Shown: positions 1 to 9,303 of the stretch, piece after piece
How the letters are laid out: each line of letters opens with the position of its first letter
Position numbering within the stretch: position 1 is the first letter of the stretch
Origin: Pseudoxanthomonas wuyuanensis
GTDB lineage: Bacteria > Pseudomonadota > Gammaproteobacteria > Xanthomonadales > Xanthomonadaceae
Reading direction: 5' to 3'
Length of the DNA stretch: 64,000 bases
Assembly: GCF_900215535.1 (NCBI RefSeq)
Contig: NZ_OCND01000001.1
Span: 1,113,165-1,177,164, forward strand
Position numbers and translations under genes: made by a program
The notes under the pieces: model-generated
Told to the model about the DNA's origin: nothing
Databases searched by the model: none
Seen by the model: the letters and a program-made list of their open reading frames with translations, nothing else

Positions 1-1555
1 GCACGCCAATCGAACTGATGTTGATGATGTGGCCCTTGCGGCGCTGCGTCATCGCCGGCATGAAACCCATGATCAGGCGGATGCTGCCGAAATAGTTCAG
101 CTGCATCGTGCGTTCGAAGTCATGGAAACGGTCGTAGCTGGCCTCGATGGAGCGGCGGATGGAACGGCCTGCGTTGTTGATCAGGATGTCGACCTGGCCG
201 TGCTCGTCCAGCACCTTCTTGACCAGGCGGTCGCAGTCGGCCATGTCGGACAGATCGGCGGTGTAGGCGAACACCTTGCCGCCCCTGGCCTTCATCTCGT
301 CGCGCGCCTTGAACAGTTCCTCCTCGCCGCGGGCGACGATGACGGTCACCGCACCGGCTTCGGCCACGCGCTGGGCGGTGGACAGGCCGATGCCCGAGGA
401 ACCGCCGGTGATGACCACCACCTTGTTGCGCACCTTGCCCTTGAGCGTGCGGTCGATGAACAGATCCGGATCCAGGTGGCGTTCCCAGTAGTCCCACAGG
501 CGCCAGGCGTAGTCGTCCAGCCGCGGCACCGAAATCCCGCTGCCCTTGAGCGCGCGCTCGGCTTCGCGGCTGTCGAAACGGGTGGGATAGGTGATGAACT
601 TCAGCACTTCCTTGGGAATCTTGAAATCGCGCAGCAGCATGCCGATGAAGCGCCGCACCGGCGGCAGGTTGCCGACCGCGGTACGGATGCTGCCGGGCAC
701 GAAGGCGAACATCCGCGCATCCAGCCGCATCGTCATTTCCGGCGCATGGCCGGCGCGGCAGAAGGCATTGAGCACCTCGCCGACCCGCATCGGTTCCGGA
801 TCGGTCAGATGGAACGTGTGTCCGTCCAGCTTGGGCTTGTGCGCGATGTGGTCCATCGCATCGGCGACGAAGTCGACCGGCACGATGTTGATACGCCCGC
901 CCTCGATGCCCAGCACCGGCATCCATTGCGGCAGCAGTTCGCGCAATTTCTTGATCAGGGTGAAGAAGTAGTACGGCCCGTCGATCTTGTCGATCTCGCC
1001 GGTCTGCGAGTGCCCGACCACCATGCCCGGGCGGTAGATGCGCCATTTCAGCCTGGTTTCCGCGCGGACCATGCCTTCGGAATCGTGCTTGGTACGCAGA
1101 TACGGATCGTCCAGGCCCTCGGCTTCCTCGAACATGTCCTCGCGGAAGATGCCCGGGTACAGGCCGGCGGCGGCGATCGAACTGGTGTGGTGGAACGTAC
1201 CGGCCTTGATGGCCGCGGCCAGATCCAGCGCGTGCCGGGTGCCGTCGATATTGGCGGCCTGCTGCGCCTGCGCGGTCGCGGTCAGGTCGTAGATGGCGGC
1301 CAGGTGAAAGAAATGTTTCACCTTGCCGGACAGGGTGCGGATCTGCGCCGGCGTCAGGCCGCACCTGGGCTTGGTCATGTCGCCGTGCACCACGGCGATT
1401 TTCTTCATGTCCCAGCCGGCCTTCTTCGCGATGGCATCGAACTTCTTCTGCGAATCCTTGCGCACCAGCACATGAACGGTACCGCTGCGCTTCAACAGGT
1501 TGCCGACCAGATAGCGCCCGATGAATCCGGTGGCGCCGGTAACGAAGTAGCTCAT
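1..1555 (-). CDS. Fatty acyl-CoA reductase, two-domain SDR protein (partial, C-terminus off window)
   Basis: Reading from the ATG at 1555, 518 codons stay open to the left edge, so the C-terminus is missing. The N-terminal half is an extended SDR / FAR-type Rossmann domain beginning MSYFVTGATGFIGR (GxxGxxG), with a YLRTK active-site segment near residue 160. The second half opens with a classical SDR site (TGGSSGIG) and an NNAG motif. This two-domain layout and many local segments match the alcohol-forming fatty acyl-CoA reductase of Marinobacter (about 660 aa), which reduces acyl-CoA to fatty alcohol with NADPH. An acyl-CoA-binding protein gene starts 150 bp away, divergently, which fits the substrate. 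The family assignment is from recalled similarity; a generic two-domain SDR reductase is the alternative. The catalytic YxxxK of the second domain lies beyond the window. Confidence 0.8.
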   Translation of the reverse strand, partial: MSYFVTGATGFIGRYLVGNLLKRSGTVHVLVRKDSQKKFDAIAKKAGWDMKKIAVVHGDMTKPRCGLTPAQIRTLSGKVKHFFHLAAIYDLTATAQAQQAANIDGTRHALDLAAAIKAGTFHHTSSIAAAGLYPGIFREDMFEEAEGLDDPYLRTKHDSEGMVRAETRLKWRIYRPGMVVGHSQTGEIDKIDGPYYFFTLIKKLRELLPQWMPVLGIEGGRINIVPVDFVADAMDHIAHKPKLDGHTFHLTDPEPMRVGEVLNAFCRAGHAPEMTMRLDARMFAFVPGSIRTAVGNLPPVRRFIGMLLRDFKIPKEVLKFITYPTRFDSREAERALKGSGISVPRLDDYAWRLWDYWERHLDPDLFIDRTLKGKVRNKVVVITGGSSGIGLSTAQRVAEAGAVTVIVARGEEELFKARDEMKARGGKVFAYTADLSDMADCDRLVKKVLDEHGQVDILINNAGRSIRRSIEASYDRFHDFERTMQLNYFGSIRLIMGFMPAMTQRRKGHIINISSIGV

Positions 1556-1706
1556 GACCTTCCGTCCCTAGTTGTGCGGGCGCCGCCCCTCCGCCGCGCC
1601 CTGCCGGCCTAACTTGCCAGACCGGCCAGCATTCGACAATCCCGGGCCGATTGACCGCCAATGCCGCCCGTGGTGTGATGAAGCGGTCTCTCGGGAGGGA
1701 ACATCC

Positions 1707-1964
1707 ATGGCCGATCTGAAAACCGCGTTCGAGCAGGCATCAAAAGACATCCAGGGCCTGTCCGAACGCCCCGACAACGACACCCTGCTGCGGCTGTATG
1801 CGCTGTACAAGCAGGGCTCGGAAGGCGACGTCAAGGGCGACAAGCCGGGCTTCTTCGATTTCGTCGGCACCGCCAAGTACGAGGCCTGGAGCAAGCTCAA
1901 GGGCACCGCGCCGGAGGATGCGCAGAAAAAGTACGTGGATCTGGTGAAGAAGCTGACGGCGTGA
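1707..1964 (+). CDS. Acyl-CoA-binding protein (ACBP)
   Basis: An 85-residue protein covering a whole ACBP four-helix domain. It has the family's LYALYKQ segment near residue 32, the basic GDKPGFFDF stretch and the KYEAWSKLKG signature. It would hold long-chain acyl-CoA in the cytoplasm and hand it to acyl-CoA-using enzymes. The start is set by a GGGAGG ribosome-binding site at 1693–1698, nine bases upstream of the ATG. Longer in-frame starts have no such site. It is divergent from the fatty acyl-CoA reductase and is followed after ten bases by a TetR gene. Bacterial ACBPs are sporadic, so its place beside an acyl-CoA reductase suggests a shared lipid role; that link is inference. Confidence 0.9.
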   Translation: MADLKTAFEQASKDIQGLSERPDNDTLLRLYALYKQGSEGDVKGDKPGFFDFVGTAKYEAWSKLKGTAPEDAQKKYVDLVKKLTA

Positions 1965-1974
1965 TCCTACGTTA

Positions 1975-2601
1975 GTGGCGCGCGATACCCGCCAGCGCAT
2001 CCTCGATGCCTCGCTTGCGATGTTCAATGCGCAAGGCGAGCCTCACGTCACCACCAACCATATCGCCGATGAGCTGGAAATCAGCCCGGGCAATCTGTAC
2101 TACCACTTCCGCAACAAGGACGACATCATCGAGCAGCTGTTCGCGCGCTATGAGGAGCGCATGGACGCCGCCCTGGCCACGCCCAGCGAGCGCCTGCCGG
2201 GTCTGGAAGACATCTGGCTGCAGCTGCATCTGATCTTCGAGTGCATCTGGGACTACCGCTTCCTGTACCGGGACCTGGTCGAAATCCTCAGCCGCAACCG
2301 CCGCATCCGCCTGCGTTTTGCCCGCATCCTCAAGCGCGCCGACGACAGCGCCCATGCGGTGATGCGCGGCATGGGACAGGCCGGGGTGATGCGCGCCACG
2401 GCCGACGAACTGGCCGCCACCGCCACCAATATCCTGGTCATCGCCACGTTCTGGCTCAACTATGCCGCCGCCCGCGGCGACAAGGACGAACAGATCGCGA
2501 TACGCCGCGGCATCGTGCAGGTGATGATGCTGGTGGCGCCATTCCTGCGCGATGCCGAGCGCGTGCATCTGAATACGCTGACCCAGGCTTACCTGGACTG
2601 A
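1975..2601 (+). CDS. TetR-family transcriptional regulator
   Basis: A 208-residue regulator. The N-terminal 50 residues form a typical TetR helix-turn-helix (RQRILDASLAMFN, then HIADELEISPGNLYYHFRNK). The rest is an all-helical ligand/dimer domain of the type often annotated TetR/AcrR. The start is a GTG at 1975, ten bases after the acyl-CoA-binding protein stop, with no clear ribosome-binding site, so translation may be coupled to the upstream gene. It ends 14 bases from the convergent universal stress protein. The acyl-CoA-binding and reductase neighbours suggest lipid-responsive control, as in FadR-like TetR proteins, but the ligand is not visible from sequence. Confidence 0.85.
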   Translation: MARDTRQRILDASLAMFNAQGEPHVTTNHIADELEISPGNLYYHFRNKDDIIEQLFARYEERMDAALATPSERLPGLEDIWLQLHLIFECIWDYRFLYRDLVEILSRNRRIRLRFARILKRADDSAHAVMRGMGQAGVMRATADELAATATNILVIATFWLNYAAARGDKDEQIAIRRGIVQVMMLVAPFLRDAERVHLNTLTQAYLD

Positions 2602-2615
2602 AACGGCAATAGCCC

Positions 2616-3491
2616 CTAGCGCAGCAGCAACACCGGGATCTGACAGGTGCGCAGCACTTGGGTAGTGGTGCTGCCGACGATCATCGTGCGGATGCGCGAG
2701 TGGCCGTAGGCGCCCATCACCAGCAGGTCGATGGCGTACTCCTCGACCTGCTGCGGGATGACCGTGTCGGCAGCGCCAGCGACGATTCGCGCGGCCGGTT
2801 CGAAACCCGCTTCCTGCAGCCGCGCCTGCGCCCACTGCAGATGGCCCTGATGGGCGGCGTCATTTTCGCCGACCATCAACAGTTCGCAGGCCAGACCTTT
2901 CAACAACGGGCTGGCGCAGACCATCTCCACGCATTTGCGGGTGGTGGCGCTGCCGTCGAAGGCGACCATGAAACGCCGGATCGGCTTGAATGCGCGCGAA
3001 GCCACCAGCACCGGACGATGCACCGCACGGACCACACGCTCCAGGTTGCTGCCCAGATGTCCCTTGGCGAAATCGGCGTGCTCGCCGCGTTTGCCGACCA
3101 CGAACAACCTCACCTCGGCCTCCGAATCCAGCAGGCTCTCCAGCACCGAACCATGGCGCTGGCGGACTTCGGCGCGCACACCGTGAGTGGCGGTGATCCG
3201 CTCGCGCAGACCTTCCAGCAAGGTGCGTCCGTGTTCCTGCGCCAGCTTGGCGCGGCGTTCATCCAGCACCGACAGTTCGGCCAGCAGCGCTTCCTGCGTG
3301 CCCAGCGACAGGCTGCCGCTGAGGTCGCGGGTTGCCGCTTCGCTGACGCGATCTATCGCATGCAGCAGCTCCAGCCCGGCCGACAGCCGGGACGCCGCCC
3401 AGCCTGCATGCTCGGCGACGCTGGGCGCGTACGGCGAGGCGTCGACGGCGGCCAGCACGCGGCCTTCGGTATGAATCAATGGCGTATTCAT
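2616..3491 (-). CDS. Universal stress protein, tandem UspA domains
   Basis: A 291-residue cytoplasmic protein with two UspA folds in tandem (about residues 8–150 and 158–291). The second carries an ATP-binding-type GxxGHSxxxxxxxGS loop (GAYGHSRIRTMIVGST) close to the C-terminus; the first has a weaker version (GKRGEHADFAKGHLGSN). Tandem Usp proteins usually bind nucleotides and act in stress tolerance. The gene follows the SulP transporter by ten bases on the same strand, so the two form an operon. Usp–SulP pairing recurs in proteobacteria, and a role in adapting anion or carbon uptake to stress is plausible but unproven. Confidence 0.88.
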   Translation of the reverse strand: MNTPLIHTEGRVLAAVDASPYAPSVAEHAGWAASRLSAGLELLHAIDRVSEAATRDLSGSLSLGTQEALLAELSVLDERRAKLAQEHGRTLLEGLRERITATHGVRAEVRQRHGSVLESLLDSEAEVRLFVVGKRGEHADFAKGHLGSNLERVVRAVHRPVLVASRAFKPIRRFMVAFDGSATTRKCVEMVCASPLLKGLACELLMVGENDAAHQGHLQWAQARLQEAGFEPAARIVAGAADTVIPQQVEEYAIDLLVMGAYGHSRIRTMIVGSTTTQVLRTCQIPVLLLR

Positions 3492-3501
3492 CGTGGTTTC
3501 C

Positions 3502-5154
3502 TCAGTGGCCGCCCATCAGGCGTTCAGCATCGGGCTTGTCGTGAACGCCCAGTCTGTCGACCAGGGTAGCGCTGGCCTCGTCAAGGCCCAGGATCTCGAC
3601 CTGGGCGCCTTCGCGCCGGAATTTCAGCACCACCTTGTCCAGTGCGCCGACCGCGCTGAGATCCCAGAAATGCGCGCCGGACACGTCGATGGTGACGCGT
3701 TCCAGCACCTCCTTGAAATCGAACGCCGAGACGAAGCTGTCGGCCGAAGCGAAGAAGACCTGGCCGGTGACGGTATATGTCCGCGACAGGCCGTCGACGC
3801 CGGCAGTCGAACCGACGTGCAGCACGCGGCCAACCTTGCGGGCGAAGAACAATGCCGACAGCAGCACGCCGGTCAACACGCCCTTGGCCAGGTCGTGGGT
3901 GAACACCGTGACCGCTACGGTGCCGATCATCACGATGCTGGAGGTGCCCGGATGCGTGCGCAGGTGCTTGATCGAACTCCAGCTGAAAGTGCCGATGGAC
4001 ACCATGATCATCACCGCCACCAACGCCGCCATCGGAATCTGCTTGACCCACGGGCCGGCGAACACCACCAGCATCAGCAGCACGCTGCCGGCCACCAGCG
4101 CCGACAGGCGCCCGCGACCGCCGGATTTCACGTTGATCACCGACTGCCCAATCATCGCGCAGCCGGCCATGCCGCCAAGGAAGCCGGAGGCGATGTTGGC
4201 CACGCCCTGCCCTGCGCACTCGCGGTTCTTGTCGCTGGGGGTATCGGTCAGGTCATCGACGATCTGCGCGGTCAACAGCGATTCCAGCAGGCCGACCACG
4301 GCCATCGTTGCCGACACGGGCAGGATGATCCGCAGCGTTTCCAGGGTCAGGGGGACATCGGGCAGCAGGAATACCGGCAGGCTGTCGGGCAGCTCGCCCT
4401 TGTCGCCCACCGTGGGCACGATGATGCCGAAATACAGCGCCAGGCCGGTCAGCAGCACGATCGCCACCAACGGCGACGGTACCACCAGATCGCGGGTCCA
4501 GCGCCGCGACAGCAGCAGCGCCGCGATACCGATGGTCGAGACCCAGTACAGCATGCGCGCGTCGACGCTACCGGCGACCAGCGCGAATCCGACGACCAGC
4601 AGGTATAGCCCGATGCCCGGAAACAGCACGCGTCCCAGCCACGGCAGGCCGTAGATGATCAAAAGCCCCAGCGCCACCATCGGATAGACCAGCCACGGCA
4701 CGCTGATCAGTTCCGGCAGCTGCGCCATGAAAATCAGGATGGCCAGCGCATTGACGAAGCCGGTGATGACCGAGCGCGAGATGAAGCGCATCAGCGAACC
4801 CAGTTTCATCGCGCCGGCGACAATCTGCAGCACGCCGGTCAACAGCGTCGCGGCCAGCAGATATTGCAGGCCATGGTCTTTGACCAGCCCCACCATCAGC
4901 AGCGCCATCGCGCCGGTGGCCGCGGAAATCATGCCGGGGCGGCCACCGGTAAAGGCGATGACCACGGCGATGCAGAACGAGGCGTACAGGCCAACCTTGG
5001 GGTCGACTCCGGCGATAATCGAAAAAGCGATGGCCTCGGGAATCAACGCAAGTGCGACCACCAGCCCGGCCAGAACGTCGCCACGGACGTTACCGAACCA
5101 TTGCTGGCGCAGGGAAGACGAAATATTCAAGACAGGAGTTCCATACCGGGGCAT
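3502..5154 (-). CDS. SulP-family inorganic anion transporter with C-terminal STAS domain
   Basis: About 550 residues with ten or more hydrophobic helices and a hydrophilic C-terminal STAS domain (roughly residues 430–530, ending in a [11 protein letters not shown] segment). The helix-1 region [20 protein letters not shown] and the [15 protein letters not shown] stretch are family hallmarks. SulP members move sulfate, bicarbonate or dicarboxylates across the inner membrane; short forms like this include BicA-type Na+/bicarbonate carriers, so the substrate cannot be fixed here. The ATG at 5154 was chosen because residues upstream of it are low-quality; a TTG at 5130 is also possible. It is first in an operon with the universal stress protein. 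Confidence 0.87.
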   Translation of the reverse strand: MPRYGTPVLNISSSLRQQWFGNVRGDVLAGLVVALALIPEAIAFSIIAGVDPKVGLYASFCIAVVIAFTGGRPGMISAATGAMALLMVGLVKDHGLQYLLAATLLTGVLQIVAGAMKLGSLMRFISRSVITGFVNALAILIFMAQLPELISVPWLVYPMVALGLLIIYGLPWLGRVLFPGIGLYLLVVGFALVAGSVDARMLYWVSTIGIAALLLSRRWTRDLVVPSPLVAIVLLTGLALYFGIIVPTVGDKGELPDSLPVFLLPDVPLTLETLRIILPVSATMAVVGLLESLLTAQIVDDLTDTPSDKNRECAGQGVANIASGFLGGMAGCAMIGQSVINVKSGGRGRLSALVAGSVLLMLVVFAGPWVKQIPMAALVAVMIMVSIGTFSWSSIKHLRTHPGTSSIVMIGTVAVTVFTHDLAKGVLTGVLLSALFFARKVGRVLHVGSTAGVDGLSRTYTVTGQVFFASADSFVSAFDFKEVLERVTIDVSGAHFWDLSAVGALDKVVLKFRREGAQVEILGLDEASATLVDRLGVHDKPDAERLMGGH

Positions 5155-5323
5155 GGCCCGGACGCGTTGGCAAAGAAAGAACAGCAGCTTCCCTGCCTCA
5201 GCGGAGGCAGGCATGGTCGGGCCAGCGCTAGGGTGGCGTAATCACAGGCAAACGGGAGCGCTCTGGGGGCGGTGCGACGGCATAGCCTTCGCAGGAGCGA
5301 AAATTGTAGCCGATTGCGCGAAC

Positions 5324-6292
5324 TCAGGCCTGCGGAAAGCGCGATGGCAGAAGGCCACGCTGCAGTCCGTCCAGCGCATGCAGCAATGCATCGCCCAGTC
5401 CGCCGTCGTCGATCAGCTCGAAATCGATGCCCAGGAAAGCCAGTTGCGCCAGCAGTTCGCCGGCCGATTCGACGCCGGTTTCCAGCAGGCAATGGCCATC
5501 GTCCAACGCATGCAGCACCCCGCACCAGGCGGGAATACCCGGCGCCAGCGCTGCGGCCGCGCCCTTCAACCTGACCTGCACGCGATGGCGCGCCGGCGGC
5601 TGGGTGATGCTGCGCGACAGGTACTCGGCGACATCGCCGGGAAACGCGCGCGGCGGAAACTGCGCCGCGGTGGTTTCGATGCGCCGCATCCGGTCGATGC
5701 GGAAGATGCGCCAGTCTTGGCGCTGCAGGTCCCAGGCCAGCAGGTACCAGCGGCTGCCGCTATGGGCCAGGCGCAGCGGTTCCAGCGTGCGCTTGCTGGC
5801 CTTGCCGTCGCGGTCGCCATAGTCGATGCGCAGGCGGAATCCGTCGCGGGCGGCCACCGCTATCGCCGTCAGATCGTCGACCTGCGACGCGCTGGAAGCG
5901 CTGGGCAGCGACAGGGTGACCGAGTACAGCGCGCTGGCGCGGCGGCGCAGCCGCGCCGGCAGCCACTGATCCAGCTTGGCCAGCAGTCCGATTGCCGTTT
6001 CCTCCATGCCGGCCACGCTGGCGGCGGCGGTGCGCAGCGCCACCGCAACCGCCACGGCTTCGTCGTCTTCCAGCAATACCGGCGGCATCGAACTGCCCGA
6101 ACCCAGCGCATAACCGCCACCGGGACCGGACGAAGCCTGCACCGGATAGCCCAGCTCGCGCAGGCGTTCGACATCGCGGCGCAGGGTGCGGCGGTCGACT
6201 TCCAGCTCGGCGCTGAGGTCGCCGCCAGTCCAGTGCCGCCGCGATTGCAGCAGCGACAGCAGGCGCAACAACCGGTGCGAGGTTCTCAACAT
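5324..6292 (-). CDS. YafY-type transcriptional regulator (HTH_11 + WYL domain)
   Basis: A 322-residue DNA-binding regulator. Residues 1–60 are a winged helix of the HTH_11 class ([33 protein letters not shown]). Residues about 140–225 form a WYL domain with an RWYLLAWD core, followed by a WCX-like C-terminus. WYL proteins sense nucleotides or small ligands and often control a divergent neighbour. Here the divergent gene is the GFA-family protein at 6381, with 88 bases between them, so local control is likely (inference). The ATG at 6292 gives a natural N-terminus ([12 protein letters not shown]). Confidence 0.87.
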   Translation of the reverse strand: MLRTSHRLLRLLSLLQSRRHWTGGDLSAELEVDRRTLRRDVERLRELGYPVQASSGPGGGYALGSGSSMPPVLLEDDEAVAVAVALRTAAASVAGMEETAIGLLAKLDQWLPARLRRRASALYSVTLSLPSASSASQVDDLTAIAVAARDGFRLRIDYGDRDGKASKRTLEPLRLAHSGSRWYLLAWDLQRQDWRIFRIDRMRRIETTAAQFPPRAFPGDVAEYLSRSITQPPARHRVQVRLKGAAAALAPGIPAWCGVLHALDDGHCLLETGVESAGELLAQLAFLGIDFELIDDGGLGDALLHALDGLQRGLLPSRFPQA

Positions 6293-6380
6293 GGGTGCCA
6301 GTATGCCGGCTATCGCGGACCGTTTCTGTCCTCGACAGCTGCGAGGCTTGTCGGCATTCCACCACCACGGAGAGCGCTCG

Positions 6381-6788
6381 ATGGCTGTAAAGACCTACCA
6401 GGGAAGCTGCCACTGCGGACAAGTACGCTACCAAGCCGATATCGATCTGGCCGCCGGCAGCGGCCGCTGCAATTGCTCGATCTGCAGCAAGACCCGCTAC
6501 TGGGGCACGATCATCAAGCCGGGCGCGTTCCGCCTGCTGGCCGGCGCCGATCAGCTGAGCGACTACCAGTTCGGCAGCAAGGTCGGCCATCACCTGTTCT
6601 GCCGGCATTGCGGCGTCCGTCCTTTCGGGCGCGGCGAGCTGGAGGTGCTGGGCGGCGAGTACTATTCGATCAACATCGCCTGTCTGGACGGCGTCGATCA
6701 TGCCGAACTGGCCGCCACGCCGGTACGCTACTTCAACGGCCGCGACAACGACTGGTTTTCCGAGCCGGCGGTGACCCGGCACTTGTAG
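6381..6788 (+). CDS. GFA-family zinc protein (CENP-V / glutathione-dependent formaldehyde-activating fold)
   Basis: A 135-residue protein with the family's cysteine pattern: GSCHCGQV near residue 10, CNCSICSKT near 35 and FCRHCGV near 75, which bind two zinc ions. The family was named for glutathione-dependent formaldehyde-activating enzyme, but most members have no proven reaction. The ATG at 6381 ([13 protein letters not shown]) was chosen over the longer in-frame starts because it begins at the domain. It is divergent from the WYL regulator and convergent with the phasin-like gene. Confidence 0.88.
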   Translation: MAVKTYQGSCHCGQVRYQADIDLAAGSGRCNCSICSKTRYWGTIIKPGAFRLLAGADQLSDYQFGSKVGHHLFCRHCGVRPFGRGELEVLGGEYYSINIACLDGVDHAELAATPVRYFNGRDNDWFSEPAVTRHL

Positions 6789-6875
6789 TTGGTTTGCCGC
6801 GGCAACGGAGCATCATCCCCAGGCTGCCGGCGAAGCGGCTGGCCCGTTGATGGCGTGCAGGAGCGCGTGCGCCCG

Positions 6876-7322
6876 TCAACGCTTCGAACTGCCGGCAGCA
6901 CGCTTACGGCCGGCGGGCTTGGCGGCAGCAGACTTGGCAGCGGGCTTGCGCGCCGGGGCGCGGGTGCGCTTGGCGGCCGTCTTGCTGCCGGTTTTGCGGG
7001 TACGCGGCCTGGCCTTGGGTTTCGGCCGCAGGCCCAGCTTGACCAGCACAGGAGCCAGCCGCGCCTCGACCTCGGCGCTGAACTGGTCGGCCCGCGCCTC
7101 GCCCTGTTCGCGCGCACTGGCAATGCCGTCGCGCAGGTTGGCCTGGGTTTGGCTGACCAGCCTGCCGGCCTGCCGCTTCAGCGACTCGGCTTTGGCGGCA
7201 GCGTCGTTGGCGGCATTCAATGCTTCGCGGCGGACGATGGCGACGGCACCCAGACCGGCCAACCAGATGTGGCGCAGCGTGGTCTGCTGGGGCTGGGTAC
7301 GGGTTGTCTTCTTGGTGGCCAT
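6876..7322 (-). CDS. Phasin-family / polyhydroxyalkanoate granule-associated-like protein with histone H1-like tail
   Basis: A 148-residue protein. The first 95 residues form a long amphipathic helix region (LRHIWLAGLGAVAIVRREA, then Ala/Gln-rich heptads) typical of the phasin PhaI/PhaF group. The last 50 residues are Lys/Arg/Ala/Pro-rich with AKPAGRK-type repeats like histone H1 or AlgP. Phasins coat polyester granules, and the basic tail in PhaF binds DNA and spreads granules at division. No PHA synthase lies nearby, so the granule role is inferred from the family only. Confidence 0.7.
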   Translation of the reverse strand: MATKKTTRTQPQQTTLRHIWLAGLGAVAIVRREALNAANDAAAKAESLKRQAGRLVSQTQANLRDGIASAREQGEARADQFSAEVEARLAPVLVKLGLRPKPKARPRTRKTGSKTAAKRTRAPARKPAAKSAAAKPAGRKRAAGSSKR

Positions 7323-7509
7323 GATGGGGGTCCTGACGCCGAACCGGAAGGTCGGCTTGCGGGATCGATGCTGCCCAGCGACGATGGAGTAAACACACTA
7401 TTGACCCGGGAGCGAGCCAGCCCGCGCGCCACTGCCATGGTCCGGCGGCGGGACTTGCCAGTCGGGTTGCGCGCGGCCATGCTCGGCGCATTCCTTGGAG
7501 GGGATGCAC

Positions 7510-8364
7510 ATGGCAACGAAGACATCGAAGTGGGCGCCGTTTCCGCACGACGCCAAGGCCTACGCGTATGCGGGCGATGCGCTGAAGAAGGCCTGGCCGG
7601 CGTTGCATGCCGGCGACAACGAACCTTACCCGGACAACAAGCGCGCGCAGGCGCTGATCGATGCCGCCGGCAAGGCTGCCAAAGGGCTGGACGCGGCAAC
7701 CATCGCCTCGCAGCTGCAACAGGCCTGGCGGGCCTTCCATCACGGCGACTTCCACGATGCGTTCGAAACCGGCCAGGCGCTGGGGCCGCTGGGGGCCTCG
7801 GTGGCGGTCAAGGCGCTGGGCATCCATGCCACCTATCTGGTCGAAGATGAAGGCGAGCGGCTCAAGCGCTTCGAACAGGCCGCCAAACTGGCCGAAGCGG
7901 CAATCAAGGCGCTGCCGGACGAAGCCAACAGCCACTACCGCCATGCCTTTGCGCTGGGCCGCTACAGCCAGGGCCTGAGCATCGCCAAGGCGCTCAAGCA
8001 GGGCATCGCCGGCAAGGTGCGCGAGGCGCTCAATGCCACCCTGGAACTGGCGCCCAAGCACGCCGAAGCGCACACCGCCCTGGCGCTCTACCACGCCGAA
8101 ATCATCGGCAAGATCGGCGCGATGATCGGCGGCCTGACCTACGGCGCCAAGGCGACGGAAGCCGAATCGCATATCAGGACCGCATTGAAGCTCACCCCCG
8201 ACTCGCCCATCGCCCACATCGAACACGGCAACGTGCTGTTGCTGCTGTACAGCGACAAGAAAGAGGACGCGGCGGCGGCGGCTTTCGAGAAGGCCGGCAA
8301 GCTCAAGCCCAGGGATGCGATGGAAGCGCTGGACGCGGCATATGCGAATTCGCAGCTGGAATAA
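7510..8364 (+). CDS. Repeat-containing helical protein of unknown function (TPR-like)
   Basis: A 284-residue, soluble, all-helical protein with no signal peptide. The C-terminal half has repeats resembling tetratricopeptide units: ALNATLELAPKHAEAHTALALYH (about residues 175–197), HIRTALKLTPDSPIAHIEHG (220–239) and FEKAGKLKP (258–266). The start is the ATG at 7510, six bases after a GGAGGGG ribosome-binding site; the ATG at 7504 is too close to that site. I do not recognise a specific function; TPR folds usually mediate protein contacts. It shares 23 bases with the following secreted-protein gene, so the two are probably cotranscribed. Confidence 0.75.
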   Translation: MATKTSKWAPFPHDAKAYAYAGDALKKAWPALHAGDNEPYPDNKRAQALIDAAGKAAKGLDAATIASQLQQAWRAFHHGDFHDAFETGQALGPLGASVAVKALGIHATYLVEDEGERLKRFEQAAKLAEAAIKALPDEANSHYRHAFALGRYSQGLSIAKALKQGIAGKVREALNATLELAPKHAEAHTALALYHAEIIGKIGAMIGGLTYGAKATEAESHIRTALKLTPDSPIAHIEHGNVLLLLYSDKKEDAAAAAFEKAGKLKPRDAMEALDAAYANSQLE

Positions 8365-8941
8365 GCGTCTGCATTGCGCACTGGCCGCAGCCTGCCTGCT
8401 GCCGGTCGTCGGCCTGGCGCAATCGGGCAGTGCCGCTGCCGCCTCCGCCGTCGCCGAACCGCCGTCGGCTGCGGCTGTCGATGCGGCTGTGGAACCTCCC
8501 GACACCCTGGTCGATGCATTGACCTGCCGCACTCCCAACGCCGCTCTGCCCGGCCTGCTGACAAGGCTGCGCCGCGAACGGCCGGCCGACTTCCGCCAGA
8601 CCGAACGCCAGTACGCCACCCCCAGAATGGATCTGTACCGGCTGGCACGGCCGGTACGCGCCTGGGGTCATGAAAGCGACGCCGTCGTACTGACCGATCA
8701 GCGCGTGCTGCTGGCGGTCGACAACCCGCTGGAACAAGCGGTCGGTCTGCTCGAACAGGAACTGGAACAGACGCGCGCAGCGCCGCTGTCCGGCGCGCTG
8801 GACGACATGCATGCGCTGGTGATCTACCCGGGGGATCACCCCGGCCTGGAAAACCGTGTGCTGTTGGGCTGCGAATACCGCACTCCCGGACTCCTGCTGC
8901 TGGACGAACCGGCCGACGACTGGAATCCGGCCACGCCCTGA
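8342..8941 (+). CDS. Secreted hypothetical protein
   Basis: A 199-residue protein with a clear Sec signal peptide: a basic start MRIRSWNKR, a hydrophobic core and a likely cut after VVGLAQ near residue 27. An Ala/Pro-rich linker follows, then a compact domain of about 140 residues with two cysteines (DALTCRTPN and LLGCEYRT) that could form a disulfide. No known family was recognised. It starts inside the end of the preceding TPR-like gene. The shorter start at 8342 was chosen over 8315 because it places the signal peptide at the N-terminus. Confidence 0.68.
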   Translation: MRIRSWNKRLHCALAAACLLPVVGLAQSGSAAAASAVAEPPSAAAVDAAVEPPDTLVDALTCRTPNAALPGLLTRLRRERPADFRQTERQYATPRMDLYRLARPVRAWGHESDAVVLTDQRVLLAVDNPLEQAVGLLEQELEQTRAAPLSGALDDMHALVIYPGDHPGLENRVLLGCEYRTPGLLLLDEPADDWNPATP

Positions 8942-9303
8942 TCCGCGATGCGGATGCCGGGTGCATCGTCAGGGGCAGCCAGCATTGTCCCGGCGGGCCG
9001 CACCCGCAAAACCGGCAACCGCTAAAGTTCCTGCGAATGTTGCCGACAGGCGCGTTCGCGCGCGCGCAATCAAATTGCCGCGCCGTCATCCATGACTGAA
9101 GAATCGGCTTGGAAACAGCTTTTTTCCGCGACTCCGCCAGCCTTCGGGATTTCCCCCTAGCACAAATTTCCGGTCCGGGCCTAAAGGTTTTTCCGGCAGC
9201 GCCGTTATCCATTTCGCAAGCAGAGGGCGACTAGCCACCAACACAAAAAACCGGCAGCACCCTCTTCCATCAACGCCGGGACCCATATAAGAGGAGACGA
9301 CCC
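8942..9303. other. Non-coding leader region of the flagellin cluster
   Basis: These 362 bases hold no credible gene. They contain the sigma-28 promoter at 9023–9049 and then about 250 bases of untranslated leader before the first flagellin. The leader ends in an AGGAG ribosome-binding site within AAGAGGAGAC. That site overlaps an ANGGA-type motif of the kind CsrA/RsmA binds, but no second such hairpin could be assigned. Confidence 0.6.
9023..9049 (+). promoter_or_regulatory. Sigma-28 (FliA) promoter of fliC1
   Basis: A -35 box TAAAGTTC (9023–9030), exactly 11 bases, then a -10 box GCCGACAG (9042–9049). The FliA consensus is TAAAGTTT–N11–GCCGATAA, so 13 of 16 box positions match. Expected transcription start is about 9056. 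Confidence 0.85.

Noticed and set aside
2602..2620. 19-base string AAACGGCAATAGCCCCTAG shared in inverse orientation with 36529–36547 (one mismatch)
   Set aside because: About one such near-match is expected by chance in a 64-kb window; no other evidence of a repeat family.
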